A stretch of 64,000 nt of DNA from Pelomonas asaccharophilus_A (GTDB lineage: Bacteria > Pseudomonadota > Gammaproteobacteria > Burkholderiales > Burkholderiaceae_C), in contig NZ_JAVDXV010000002.1 in NCBI RefSeq assembly GCF_031458115.1, positions 434,001 to 498,000 on the forward strand, in the 5' to 3' direction. The notes below the pieces were generated by a model, which saw only the letters and a list, made by a program, of their open reading frames with translations, was not told the origin of the DNA and did no database searches. The translations under genes and the position numbers were made by a program. This document shows positions 19,132-26,328 of this stretch, piece after piece; position 1 is the stretch's first letter; each line of letters starts with the position of its first letter.

Positions 19132-19428
19132 TCACTTGAAGCTCAGCGACCACTTGGCCAGCGTCTCGGCCTCGGCGGGCGTGACGGCGTTGGGGGGCAT
19201 CACCATCTCACCCCAGGAGCCCTTGCCGCCCTTGATGATCTTCTCGGAGAGCTTCTTCACGGCATCCTTGTCCTTGGCGTAGCGGGCGGAAACGTCCTTG
19301 TAGGACGGGCCGACCAGCTTCTTGTCGATGGCGTGGCAGGCCATGCACATCTTTTTCTGGGCCAGGGCCTGGTCGGCGAACGCAGCGGTGGGCGCGATCA
19401 ACGCGAGGCTGAGGACGAGGGCTTTCAT
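19132..19428 (-). CDS. Class I cytochrome c (c551/c552-like)
   Basis: 98-residue precursor with a cleavable signal peptide (about 1-18). The mature monohaem cytochrome has the haem-binding motif CMACH (28-32) and a distal methionine within VMPPN. It is periplasmic and carries electrons between respiratory complexes and terminal oxidases or reductases. ATG 19428 is preceded by GAAAGG at proper spacing and gives a normal signal peptide. It is divergent from the Trp-rich protein gene and followed by its own terminator. Confidence 0.93.
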   Translation of the reverse strand: MKALVLSLALIAPTAAFADQALAQKKMCMACHAIDKKLVGPSYKDVSARYAKDKDAVKKLSEKIIKGGKGSWGEMVMPPNAVTPAEAETLAKWSLSFK

Positions 19429-19493
19429 GCAAACCTTTCGGAAGCGTTGGACTACAGTGACCGCAAAGATACCTGATGTGAAGGAGATGCCGC

Positions 19494-19754
19494 ATGGCAT
19501 TCGTGTTGATCGGCGTGCTCTTTATCGTGCTGAAGCTGGCAGGTTGGGTGGAATTCCACAAGGACACGGGCTGGGCCTGGGCCATCGTGCTGTCGCCGTT
19601 CCCGCTGGCGGTGCTCTGGTGGTGGTGGTCCGATTCCAGCGGCCGCACGCAGCGCAAGGCCATGGACTCGCTGGACGCCAAGAAGGAAGCGCGCCGGCAG
19701 CAGCAGATGGAGGCACTGGGCCAGGTGAAGCCGGGCGGCAAGAAGCGCCGCTGA
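19494..19754 (+). CDS. Small Trp-rich membrane protein (TIGR04438-like)
   Basis: 86 residues with two hydrophobic stretches separated by a short loop, the second rich in tryptophan (LAVLWWWWSD). A basic C-terminal tail is rich in Lys, Arg and Gln (KKEARRQQQ, GGKKRR). This is the pattern of a small betaproteobacterial family of unknown function. AAGGAG lies just upstream of the ATG. lgt begins 54 bases downstream. Confidence 0.85.
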   Translation: MAFVLIGVLFIVLKLAGWVEFHKDTGWAWAIVLSPFPLAVLWWWWSDSSGRTQRKAMDSLDAKKEARRQQQMEALGQVKPGGKKRR

Positions 19755-19807
19755 GGCGCGCATGAGGCGCTGGCTATGATGCCGGCCGCTTCTTCTTCCT
19801 GCCTCAC

Positions 19808-20617
19808 ATGCTGGTTCATCCCCAGTTCGACCCCATCGCCCTGCGTCTCGGCCCTTTGGCCGTGCACTGGTACGGCATCACCTACCTGATCGCCTTCGGC
19901 CTGTTCATGTGGCTGGCCAGCCGCCGCGTGCGCATGCCGCAGCACGCCGCCGTCGGCTGGACGCGCCAGGACGTCGACGACGTGCTGTTCTACGGCGTGC
20001 TGGGCGTCGTGCTGGGCGGCCGTCTGGGCTATTGCTTCTTCTACAAGCCGGCCTACTACATCCAGCATCTGCCGGAGGTTTTGGAGGTCTGGAAGGGCGG
20101 CATGTCCTTCCACGGCGGCCTGCTGGGCGTGCTGTTCGCGCTGTGGCTGTTCGGCCGCCGCCGCGGGCGCAGCTTCTTCCAGGTGTCGGACCTGATCGCC
20201 CCCTGTGTGCCCACCGGCATCATGGCCGTGCGGCTGGGCAATTTCCTGAATGGCGAGCTGTGGGGGCGCCCGGCGCCGGCTGACCTGCCGTGGGCGATGC
20301 TGTTCCCGCAGGCCAACGACGGCGGCATCGCCCGCCACCCGTCGCAGCTCTACCAGGCCTTCGGCGAAGGCCTGCTGCTGTTCATCGTGCTGTGGCTGTA
20401 TGCCCGCAAGCCGCGCGCAACGGGGCAGATCTCCGGCGTCTTCATGATGGGCTACGGCGCTCTGCGCTTCGTCGCCGAGTATTTCCGCGAGCCCGACGAC
20501 TTCCTGGGCCTGCGCGCACTGAACTGGAGCCAGGGCCAGTGGCTGAGCCTGCCGATGATCCTGGCTGGCCTGGCCATCTTCATCTGGGCGACGCGCCGCA
20601 ACGAGAGGCCCGCATGA
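19808..20617 (+). CDS. lgt: Prolipoprotein diacylglyceryl transferase
   Basis: 269-residue inner-membrane enzyme that moves diacylglycerol from phosphatidylglycerol to the lipobox cysteine of prelipoproteins, the first step of lipoprotein maturation. The catalytic segment GGMSFHGGLLG contains His102, and the signature MAVRLGNFLNGELWGR contains R142, N145 and E150. Seven hydrophobic helices are visible. Its stop codon overlaps the dnaQ start (ATGA). Lipoproteins encoded in this window would be its substrates. Confidence 0.97.
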   Translation: MLVHPQFDPIALRLGPLAVHWYGITYLIAFGLFMWLASRRVRMPQHAAVGWTRQDVDDVLFYGVLGVVLGGRLGYCFFYKPAYYIQHLPEVLEVWKGGMSFHGGLLGVLFALWLFGRRRGRSFFQVSDLIAPCVPTGIMAVRLGNFLNGELWGRPAPADLPWAMLFPQANDGGIARHPSQLYQAFGEGLLLFIVLWLYARKPRATGQISGVFMMGYGALRFVAEYFREPDDFLGLRALNWSQGQWLSLPMILAGLAIFIWATRRNERPA

Positions 20618-21342
20618 GGCAGATCTTCCTCGACACCGAAACCACCGGCCTGGAGGCCGAACGGGGCGACCGCATCATCGAAGTGGCGGGCGTGGAGATG
20701 GTCAACCGGCAGCTGACCGGCCGCAACCTGCACATCTACATCAACCCCGAGCGTGCCAGCCACGAGGACGCGTTGCGCATCCACGGGCTGACCGAGGAGT
20801 TCCTGTCGACCAAGCCCAAGTTCGCCGAGATCGTCGACGAACTGCTGGAGTTCGTGGCCGGTGCCGAACTGGTCATCCACAACGCGCCGTTCGACATCGG
20901 CTTCATCAATGCAGAGCTGAAGCGCGTGAAGCGCGGCGTGCTGACCGACCATGTGGCCAGCGTGCGGGACACGCTGGTCATGGCCCGCGACATGTTCCCC
21001 GGCAAGGCCAACTCGCTGGACGCGCTGTGCCGCCGGCTGGAGGTCGACAACTCCAAGCGCCAGTTGCACGGCGCGCTGATCGACACGACGCTGCTGGCCG
21101 AGGTCTACATCCGCCTGACCCGCGGCCAGGACGCGCTGCTGGTGGACGACCACGGCGACAGCGCCGCCGGCGAAACCCAGGCGGCCGTCGAGGCGGTGGA
21201 CCTGAGTCGTTTCGAACTGCCCGTGCTGCGCGCCAGCGAGCTTGAGGCCGCCGCGCATGCCAAGCTGCTGACCGATCTGGACAAGGCCGCCGGCGGCGCC
21301 TGCAAATGGCGAGTTCTCGAACCCGCTCAACCCGTGGCATAA
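20614..21342 (+). CDS. dnaQ: DNA polymerase III epsilon subunit (proofreading exonuclease)
   Basis: 242-residue 3'-5' exonuclease of the DEDDh group. Exo I is FLDTETTGLE (residues 5-14), Exo II HNAPFDIGFIN, and Exo III lies in LHGALIDTTLLAEVY, with H and D as metal and catalytic residues. It proofreads within the replicative polymerase core. It is translationally coupled to lgt by a four-base overlap. The C-terminus past about residue 180 is the polymerase-binding tail. The 3' end contains a likely promoter for the downstream tRNA genes. Confidence 0.96.
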   Translation: MRQIFLDTETTGLEAERGDRIIEVAGVEMVNRQLTGRNLHIYINPERASHEDALRIHGLTEEFLSTKPKFAEIVDELLEFVAGAELVIHNAPFDIGFINAELKRVKRGVLTDHVASVRDTLVMARDMFPGKANSLDALCRRLEVDNSKRQLHGALIDTTLLAEVYIRLTRGQDALLVDDHGDSAAGETQAAVEAVDLSRFELPVLRASELEAAAHAKLLTDLDKAAGGACKWRVLEPAQPVA

Positions 21343-21343
21343 T
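21314..21343 (+). promoter_or_regulatory. Possible promoter for the tRNA-Val pair
   Basis: TTCTCG (21314-21319) and CATAAT (21338-21343) are spaced by 18 bases at the very end of dnaQ. A transcript would begin near 21350, about 25 bases before the first tRNA. The -35 match is weak. Confidence 0.4.
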
Positions 21344-21375
21344 CGCGGGCTTCCCGAAAGCCGATGCGTTTTCAA

Positions 21376-21450
21376 GGGCGGTTAGCTCAGCGGTAGAGCA
21401 CTGCCTTCACACGGCAGGGGTCGCAGGTTCGAACCCTGCACCGCCCACCA
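21376..21450 (+). tRNA. tRNA-Val (anticodon CAC), copy 1
   Basis: A 75-base cloverleaf with encoded CCA. The acceptor stem is GGGCGGT/ACCGCCC, the D arm GCTC/GAGC, the anticodon stem CTGCC/GGCAG with loop TTCACAC (anticodon CAC, reads GUG), and the T arm GCAGG TTCGAAC CCTGC. All arms pair perfectly. Confidence 0.97.
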
Positions 21451-21488
21451 GGTTTTCCTGGTGCCTTGAAAACGCGGCGCCGACATTC

Positions 21489-21563
21489 GGGCGGTTAGCT
21501 CAGCGGTAGAGCACTGCCTTCACACGGCAGGGGTCGCAGGTTCGAACCCTGCACCGCCCACCA
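21489..21563 (+). tRNA. tRNA-Val (anticodon CAC), copy 2
   Basis: Identical over all 75 bases to the copy at 21376-21450, including the encoded CCA. The two are separated by a 38-base spacer and are probably processed from one transcript ending at the terminator just downstream. GTG is the commonest Val codon in these GC-rich genes, which fits a duplicated CAC tRNA. Confidence 0.97.
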
Positions 21564-21570
21564 GAACCAA

Positions 21571-21600
21571 GGACTTGGCATCACTGCCAAGTCCTTTTTT
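21571..21600 (+). terminator. Rho-independent terminator after tRNA-Val pair
   Basis: A ten-base-pair perfect stem, GGACTTGGCA/TGCCAAGTCC (21571-21580 with 21585-21594), has a four-base loop TCAC and is followed by TTTTTT. It lies seven bases after the second tRNA. Confidence 0.95.
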
Positions 21601-21618
21601 CTTGGTCGGATGGCTCCG

Positions 21619-22680
21619 TCAGGCCCGCTTGTCACGCGCGCGCTGGTTGCCCGCCTTGTGGATCGCCTTCCACTTGCCGCGCAGCTCGATGCGCTCCAGC
21701 GTCGTCATCTCGTTGCGCTGGGCGTCGCGCATCAGCTTCTTGTAGTTGTCGAGCCGGTCCGCGTCGACGCGGGCGCGCACCGCGCAGCCGGGCTCGCCTT
21801 CATGGCGGCAATCGCGGAAACGGCATTGCTGCGCCAGGGCCTGCACGTCCTCGAAGGTCGCGGCCAGCGTCCGCGCGTCTGCATCGGGCCGGAAGGTGCG
21901 CAGGCCCGGCGTGTCGATGATGCAGCTGCCCTGCGGGCACCAGTGCATGGAGCGCGCCGTCGTCGTGTGGCGGCCGCGCCCATCGCCTTTTCTGACTCCA
22001 CCGGTGGCCTGGCCGGCGTCGGTCAGAGTGTTGATGAGCGTGGACTTGCCCGCACCGGAGGAGCCAAGCAGCACCAGCGTCTGCCCGGCGGGCAGCCACG
22101 GGGCGATGTCGATGCTGGCCTGGCGCGACAGCCCGTTGACCGGCAGCACCGGCACCGTCGCCGGCAGCCGGCCGCACATCTCGGCGATGCGCGCCTTCGC
22201 GTCCGGGGCGATGTCGAGCTTGGTCAGCACGACGACAGGCGCCACGTCACAGGCGCGCACCATCGCGATGTAGCGCTCCATGCGTCGCGCGTTGAAGTCG
22301 TCGTCCAGCCCCATTACCAGCAAGGCCGTGTCGACGTTGCTGGCGAGCGGCTGGCGGCGCCCGTCGTTGGCCCGGCGTGCGATCTCGGTGATGGGAGCGA
22401 CGCGGTCGACGACCCAGGGCTGGCCGTGCGCGTCGGCCTGCATGGCCACCCAGTCGCCTATGGTCAGTTGCTGGGCGGTGGCCTGCAGGTGCTGCACGAG
22501 CCGGGGCAGCACGCGGGCCTGCTGCTCGGCGCCGCCGTCGTGCAGCGTGAGGCAGTCGCGCTGCACCTCCGTCACGCGCGCGAGACGAGCGTCGGTGTCG
22601 AGGTCAAGTTGCGCCGCGCGGCTGGCGATGGTGGGTGTGAGTCCGAGCGCCCGCAGCGTCTCGAGATTGATGTCGATCAT
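21619..22680 (-). CDS. rsgA: Ribosome small-subunit-dependent GTPase A
   Basis: 353-residue circularly permuted GTPase that helps late 30S maturation. An N-terminal OB-fold-like region (RVTEVQRDCLTLHDG, GDWVAMQ) is followed by the G4 motif LTKLDIA, the P-loop GSSGAGKST, G2/G3 (GRGRHTTTARSMHW, IDTPGLRTF) and the C-terminal zinc knuckle CRFRDCRHEGEPGC. The order G4-G1-G3 is the hallmark permutation. The start is uncertain: ATG 22680 (MIDINLETL) was chosen, but an in-frame ATG at 22716 would add twelve residues. Neither has a clear ribosome site. Confidence 0.93.
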   Translation of the reverse strand: MIDINLETLRALGLTPTIASRAAQLDLDTDARLARVTEVQRDCLTLHDGGAEQQARVLPRLVQHLQATAQQLTIGDWVAMQADAHGQPWVVDRVAPITEIARRANDGRRQPLASNVDTALLVMGLDDDFNARRMERYIAMVRACDVAPVVVLTKLDIAPDAKARIAEMCGRLPATVPVLPVNGLSRQASIDIAPWLPAGQTLVLLGSSGAGKSTLINTLTDAGQATGGVRKGDGRGRHTTTARSMHWCPQGSCIIDTPGLRTFRPDADARTLAATFEDVQALAQQCRFRDCRHEGEPGCAVRARVDADRLDNYKKLMRDAQRNEMTTLERIELRGKWKAIHKAGNQRARDKRA

Positions 22681-22811
22681 GGGAATCCATTGAGGTGTGG
22701 CTTCGTTCGCGCACATGCGAACCGCTCCGCGCGCGATGGCGCGCGGGACAAAAGCGAAAGAGGCCGGCCGCGGCTGTCGCGGCGATCAATGGACCCGCAG
22801 GGGACGCTGGG

Positions 22812-22874
22812 TCAGGAGCGCTGGGCGCTCAGCGCAGCCGGCACGAGGAGGGCGACACGATCTGCTTGTTCCAT
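22812..22874 (-). CDS. Possible 20-residue small protein
   Basis: ATG 22874 is preceded by a strong AAGGAG at good spacing and opens MEQADRVALLVPAALSAQRS, then stops. No domain is recognisable. It sits in the otherwise gene-free 328 bases between rsgA and the lipoprotein gene, 131 bases upstream of the rsgA start on the same strand, so it could be a leader peptide. The rest of this interval (22681-23008) holds only GC-rich hairpins, such as CCGCGCGC/GCGCGCGG near 22750 and GGACCCGGC/GCCGGGTCC at 22969-22992. The call rests on the ribosome site alone. Confidence 0.3.
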   Translation of the reverse strand: MEQADRVALLVPAALSAQRS

Positions 22875-23008
22875 GGCTGTCTCCTTGTGGCTGGGTGGAT
22901 GAGGGGCGTGAGTCTGCCAGCGGCAGGCGGCGCGCGTCAATCGCGGGGCGCCGTCACCGTTGCACTTTGGACCCGGCCGTTGCGCCGGGTCCATGCGCAG
23001 GCGGCAGA

Positions 23009-23404
23009 TCAGTTGCGGTCGGGTCGCGGAGGCAGCGCCTCCTCGGTGTACGCGGGTGCCGTGTTGGTGTTGGACATCGTGGAAGACGTGTCCATGGCCG
23101 GAGCGGGCGGGGACGGCTCGGCCGCCGCGATCGGCGCGGGCTGGGTCTGATCCATGGGTTGGGTCAACGGCTCGGTCGGCGCGGGTTGGGGCGCCTCGGC
23201 GTACTGGTTGGCCGGCGCGGCGGGCATGGTGTCCGCCGGCGCTTGCGAGTCCAGCGGGTTGGTCTGGCTCACGACATCGGATTGGCCCGATGCGGCGTTG
23301 TTCGCGCTTTCGTTGTCGGACTGCGACTGGCTGGCACAGCCCGCGATCAGACCGGCGGCGGCCAGCGCGATCAGCGATGTCATCGGATTCAGTTGCTTGT
23401 TCAT
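23009..23404 (-). CDS. Small Pro/Ala/Ser-rich lipoprotein
   Basis: 131-residue predicted lipoprotein. The signal peptide ends in lipobox LIAGC, with the lipidated cysteine at residue 23. The mature part is low-complexity, rich in Ala, Pro, Ser, Gln, Asn and Thr, and without a recognisable domain (for example PAPTEPLTQPMDQTQPAP). It is probably an envelope-anchored flexible protein. GGAG is spaced seven bases from ATG 23404; an ATG directly before it (23407) is equally readable. The 176 bases upstream to the next gene are apparently non-coding. Confidence 0.75.
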   Translation of the reverse strand: MNKQLNPMTSLIALAAAGLIAGCASQSQSDNESANNAASGQSDVVSQTNPLDSQAPADTMPAAPANQYAEAPQPAPTEPLTQPMDQTQPAPIAAAEPSPPAPAMDTSSTMSNTNTAPAYTEEALPPRPDRN

Positions 23405-23580
23405 CATGAATCTCCGGTGGGTGTTCCGTTCGCCAAACGGCGCCACGGTGCGACGGTTGCCGCAACCTGGATCGGCAAGTGCCGTTCCCGACAGGTGATG
23501 GTGGACAGGCTCGACACGCGCTCATGCAGCGGCCCCACCCGCAGTTGGTTGACTGGCCGCGCCGGGGTGTGCAGTCAGAT

Positions 23581-24324
23581 CTACACGACGCTTTCCCCGT
23601 CACGCGCCGCATCGACCTTGCCCAACCAGCGAAGGAAGGGCTGCACGACCGCTTGCGGTTGCTCCAGCGTGGTCATGTGGCCCGCCGACGGCACCGTCAC
23701 CAGTTCCACGTCGCCGGCCAGCAGGTCGGCCATCTCCTGGCTGCGTTCCGGCGGCGTCACCTGATCGTCCACGCCGCACAGCACCAGGGCCGGGCAGCGC
23801 AGCGACTTCAACACGTCGCGGCCGTCCTGGCGGTGCATCGCGGCGGTCTGCTGGCGGATGAAGCCGGCTTGGCCGGTGCTGCGCGCCATGCCTTCCAGCA
23901 GGCGCACGAGGCGCGGGTCCTCCGCATGGTGGCCATGGAACAGCTTGGCCGGAAAGCCGGCGATCGCCCGCGCGAACGTCGCCTCGCCGGACCGCAGCGC
24001 GGCCACCATGCGCTCGCGGTTCTGCCGTGCCTCGGCCGTGTCGGCGCGCGCGCTGGTGTCGATCAATGCGAGGCCGGCGACGTGTTCGGGCGCCTGGCGG
24101 CACAGTTCCAGCGCCACGTAGCCGCCCAGCGAGAAGCCCGCCACCGCGAACGGACCGTCGGGCATGCTGGCCACCGCCTGCGCGGCGAGTTCGGCAATGT
24201 TGTCGGCGGTGTGCGTCTGGCCGATGACGATGAGGCGCTGCGCCGAGGCGGCGTGGATCAGCGGATCCCAGACTCGCGCATCGGTCATCAGGCCCGGCAA
24301 CAGCAGCAGCGGGGTGGCGGCCAT
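23581..24324 (-). CDS. Alpha/beta-hydrolase fold protein
   Basis: 247 residues with a standard alpha/beta-hydrolase core. An oxyanion-side LLLLPGLMTD is followed by the nucleophile elbow GFSLGG (Ser65), the acid in GVDDQVTPP and the catalytic His in SAGHMTTLEQP. No signal peptide, so it is cytoplasmic. It is probably an esterase or lactonase; the substrate cannot be deduced. It stands alone on the minus strand, upstream of the lipoprotein gene and downstream of folA. Confidence 0.9.
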   Translation of the reverse strand: MAATPLLLLPGLMTDARVWDPLIHAASAQRLIVIGQTHTADNIAELAAQAVASMPDGPFAVAGFSLGGYVALELCRQAPEHVAGLALIDTSARADTAEARQNRERMVAALRSGEATFARAIAGFPAKLFHGHHAEDPRLVRLLEGMARSTGQAGFIRQQTAAMHRQDGRDVLKSLRCPALVLCGVDDQVTPPERSQEMADLLAGDVELVTVPSAGHMTTLEQPQAVVQPFLRWLGKVDAARDGESVV

Positions 24325-24396
24325 GACGGCTCCATCAGTGGCAGAGCTGCCACCGTACGCCCGCAGGCGGGCGGTCCGTGTCGGACAAGCCCTCGT

Positions 24397-24888
24397 TCAG
24401 CCGCGGCGCAGGTAGTCCACGAAGTCGAAGCGCAGGCCGTTGGCGCCGATGCGCGTTTCGCGGGCGGCTTCCAGGAAGGCGTCGCGCGCCCAGGCGGGGA
24501 AGTGGCGGTCCGCGTCGGGGAAGGCGGCGTCCACCTCGGTCAGCGCGAGCTTGTCGGCGTGGGGCAGCGCCAGCGCATAGATGTCTCTGCCGCCGATGAC
24601 GCAGACCTCGGGTTCGCTGCAGGCGGCCAGTGCCGCATCAAGGCTGACGAACACCTCGGCGCCGGGCAGCTCGCTCGCCGAGCGGCTGACGACGAGGTTG
24701 CGGCGGCCGGGCAGGGGGCGGAACTTGGCCGGCAGCGACTCCCAGGTCTTGCGGCCCATGACGACCGGCTTGCCCGCCGTGACGGCCTTGAAGCGCGCCA
24801 TGTCGTCGGGGATGTGCCACAGCAGCGCGTTGTCGCGGCCAATGGCGCCGTCCTTCGCGACGGCCGCGACCAAGGTGATCTGGCTCAT
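24397..24888 (-). CDS. folA: Dihydrofolate reductase
   Basis: 163-residue NADPH-dependent enzyme regenerating tetrahydrofolate. Conserved features are IGRDNALLWHIPDDM with the proton-relay Asp28, VMGRKTWESLP, the NADPH-binding GRRNLVVSR, and VIGGRDIY. The ATG at 24888 overlaps the thyA stop by four bases, so both are translated from one message. ThyA converts methylene-THF to DHF, which this enzyme recycles. Confidence 0.96.
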   Translation of the reverse strand: MSQITLVAAVAKDGAIGRDNALLWHIPDDMARFKAVTAGKPVVMGRKTWESLPAKFRPLPGRRNLVVSRSASELPGAEVFVSLDAALAACSEPEVCVIGGRDIYALALPHADKLALTEVDAAFPDADRHFPAWARDAFLEAARETRIGANGLRFDFVDYLRRG

Positions 24889-25697
24889 ACAGCGACAGGC
24901 GCCTTGATCGCCGGATGAGGGTCGTAGCCGCTCAGCTCGAAGTCCTCGAACTCGTAGTCGAAGATGCTGGCCGGACGGCGCTTGATCGTCATGGTCGGGT
25001 AGGCGCGCGGCTCGCGGGCGAGCTGGGTCTGCACCTGCTCCATATGGTTGTCGTAGATGTGGCAGTCGCCGCCGGTCCAGATGAAATCGCCCAGCTGCAG
25101 GTCGCATTGCTGGGCCAGCATCATGGTCAGCAGCGCGTAGCTGGCGATGTTGAAGGGCACGCCCAGGAAGATGTCGGCCGAGCGCTGGTACAGCTGGCAG
25201 CTCAGCCTGCCGTCGGCGACGTAGAACTGGAAGAACGCGTGGCAGGGCATCAGCGCCATCTTGGAGAGGTCGGCCACGTTCCAGGCGCTGACGATGATGC
25301 GGCGGCTGTCGGGGTTGGACTTCAGCGTCTTCACGACGTCGGCGATCTGGTCGATGTGGCCGCCGTCCGGCGTGGGCCAGTTGCGCCACTGCACGCCGTA
25401 GACGGGGCCTAGGTCGCCGTCCTCGCGCGCCCACTCGTTCCAGATCGTCACGCCGCGGTCCTGCAGCCACTTGACGTTGCTGTCGCCGCGCAGGAACCAC
25501 AGCAGTTCCAGCACGATGGACTTCAGGTGCACCTTTTTGGTGGTCACCAGCGGGAAGCCCTGGGCCAGGTCGAAGCGCATCTGGTGGCCGAACACGCTGC
25601 GCGTGCCGGTGCCGGTGCGGTCGCTCTTCTGCACGCCATGCTCGAACACATGGCGCATGAAATCTTCGTATTGCTGCGGAGGGCGGGGCGTGCTCAT
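24885..25697 (-). CDS. thyA: Thymidylate synthase
   Basis: 270-residue enzyme making dTMP from dUMP with methylene-tetrahydrofolate. Landmarks are DRTGTGTRSVFG at the N-terminus, LLWFLRGDSNVKWL, the catalytic Cys152 in MPCHAFFQFYV, the QLYQRSADIFLGVPFNIASYA nucleotide-binding region, and the C-terminal IKAPVAV tail typical of the family. It is translationally coupled to folA. Confidence 0.97.
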   Translation of the reverse strand: MSTPRPPQQYEDFMRHVFEHGVQKSDRTGTGTRSVFGHQMRFDLAQGFPLVTTKKVHLKSIVLELLWFLRGDSNVKWLQDRGVTIWNEWAREDGDLGPVYGVQWRNWPTPDGGHIDQIADVVKTLKSNPDSRRIIVSAWNVADLSKMALMPCHAFFQFYVADGRLSCQLYQRSADIFLGVPFNIASYALLTMMLAQQCDLQLGDFIWTGGDCHIYDNHMEQVQTQLAREPRAYPTMTIKRRPASIFDYEFEDFELSGYDPHPAIKAPVAV

Positions 25698-25719
25698 GGC
25701 CCCATTGTCTCCGCGTCCG

Positions 25720-26328
25720 CTAGGGCGCCATCAGCACCTGCAGCACGCGGCGCATCACCGGCGCCATGGCGGCCGTCTGTTGCGGCATGGCCGGGTAGCG
25801 CACGCCCAGCACGGTCAGGCCGTTGAACAGCGCGCCCAGCAGCAGCGCGCGGCCGCGGATCTCGTCCGGCGGCAGCTGGTCGGCGTGCTCGCCCAGGCTC
25901 TGGCGGATCAGCTCCTGCGCCTTCTGGTTCACCAGCGCCTCGCTGCGCTGCACGACGGCGGCGAGCTTGGGGTTGCGGCTGGCCTCGGCCAGCACCTCCA
26001 GCTGCAGCGCGGCCTCGGCCACCTCGCTGTGCTCGTCGATGGCCTCCTCCGTGCGCGCCAGCATCTGCTCCAGCAGCGCGCCGCCCTGCTGGAACTCGGC
26101 GATGCGGCCCAGCACCTCCTCGCAGTCCCGCTCGACGATGGCCGCAATGATGTCGTCCTTGTTCTCGAACAGGTTGTAGATGTGGCCGGGGCTCATGCCC
26201 GCCGTCTTGGCGATCTCGGCCATGCTGGCGGCATGGAAGCCGCGCCGGCGAAAGCACTCGGCCGCGGCATCCAGCACCTGCTGGCGGCGTGCCAGGGTGC
26301 GGTCGGAGGGGGTGTTGGAGAGCGTCAC
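25720..26328 (-). CDS. TetR-family repressor of the RND operon
   Basis: 202 residues. The N-terminal TetR DNA-binding domain (RQQVLDAAAECFRRRGFHAAS, about 15-35, then MAEIAKTAGMSPGHIYNLFENKDDI) is followed by a helical ligand-binding domain. The GTG start (26328) overlaps the stop of the outer-membrane-factor gene (GTGA), making it the last gene of the efflux operon. It probably represses the operon through the two inverted repeats at 32143-32160 and 32192-32207 and is released by an efflux substrate. Autoregulation follows from being in the operon. An upstream non-GTG start is excluded by the overlap geometry. Confidence 0.92.
   Translation of the reverse strand: MTLSNTPSDRTLARRQQVLDAAAECFRRRGFHAASMAEIAKTAGMSPGHIYNLFENKDDIIAAIVERDCEEVLGRIAEFQQGGALLEQMLARTEEAIDEHSEVAEAALQLEVLAEASRNPKLAAVVQRSEALVNQKAQELIRQSLGEHADQLPPDEIRGRALLLGALFNGLTVLGVRYPAMPQQTAAMAPVMRRVLQVLMAP

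Noticed and set aside
22969..22992. Hairpin after the lipoprotein gene as a Rho-independent terminator
   Set aside because: The stem GGACCCGGC/GCCGGGTCC is good, but neither strand has a following T-run.
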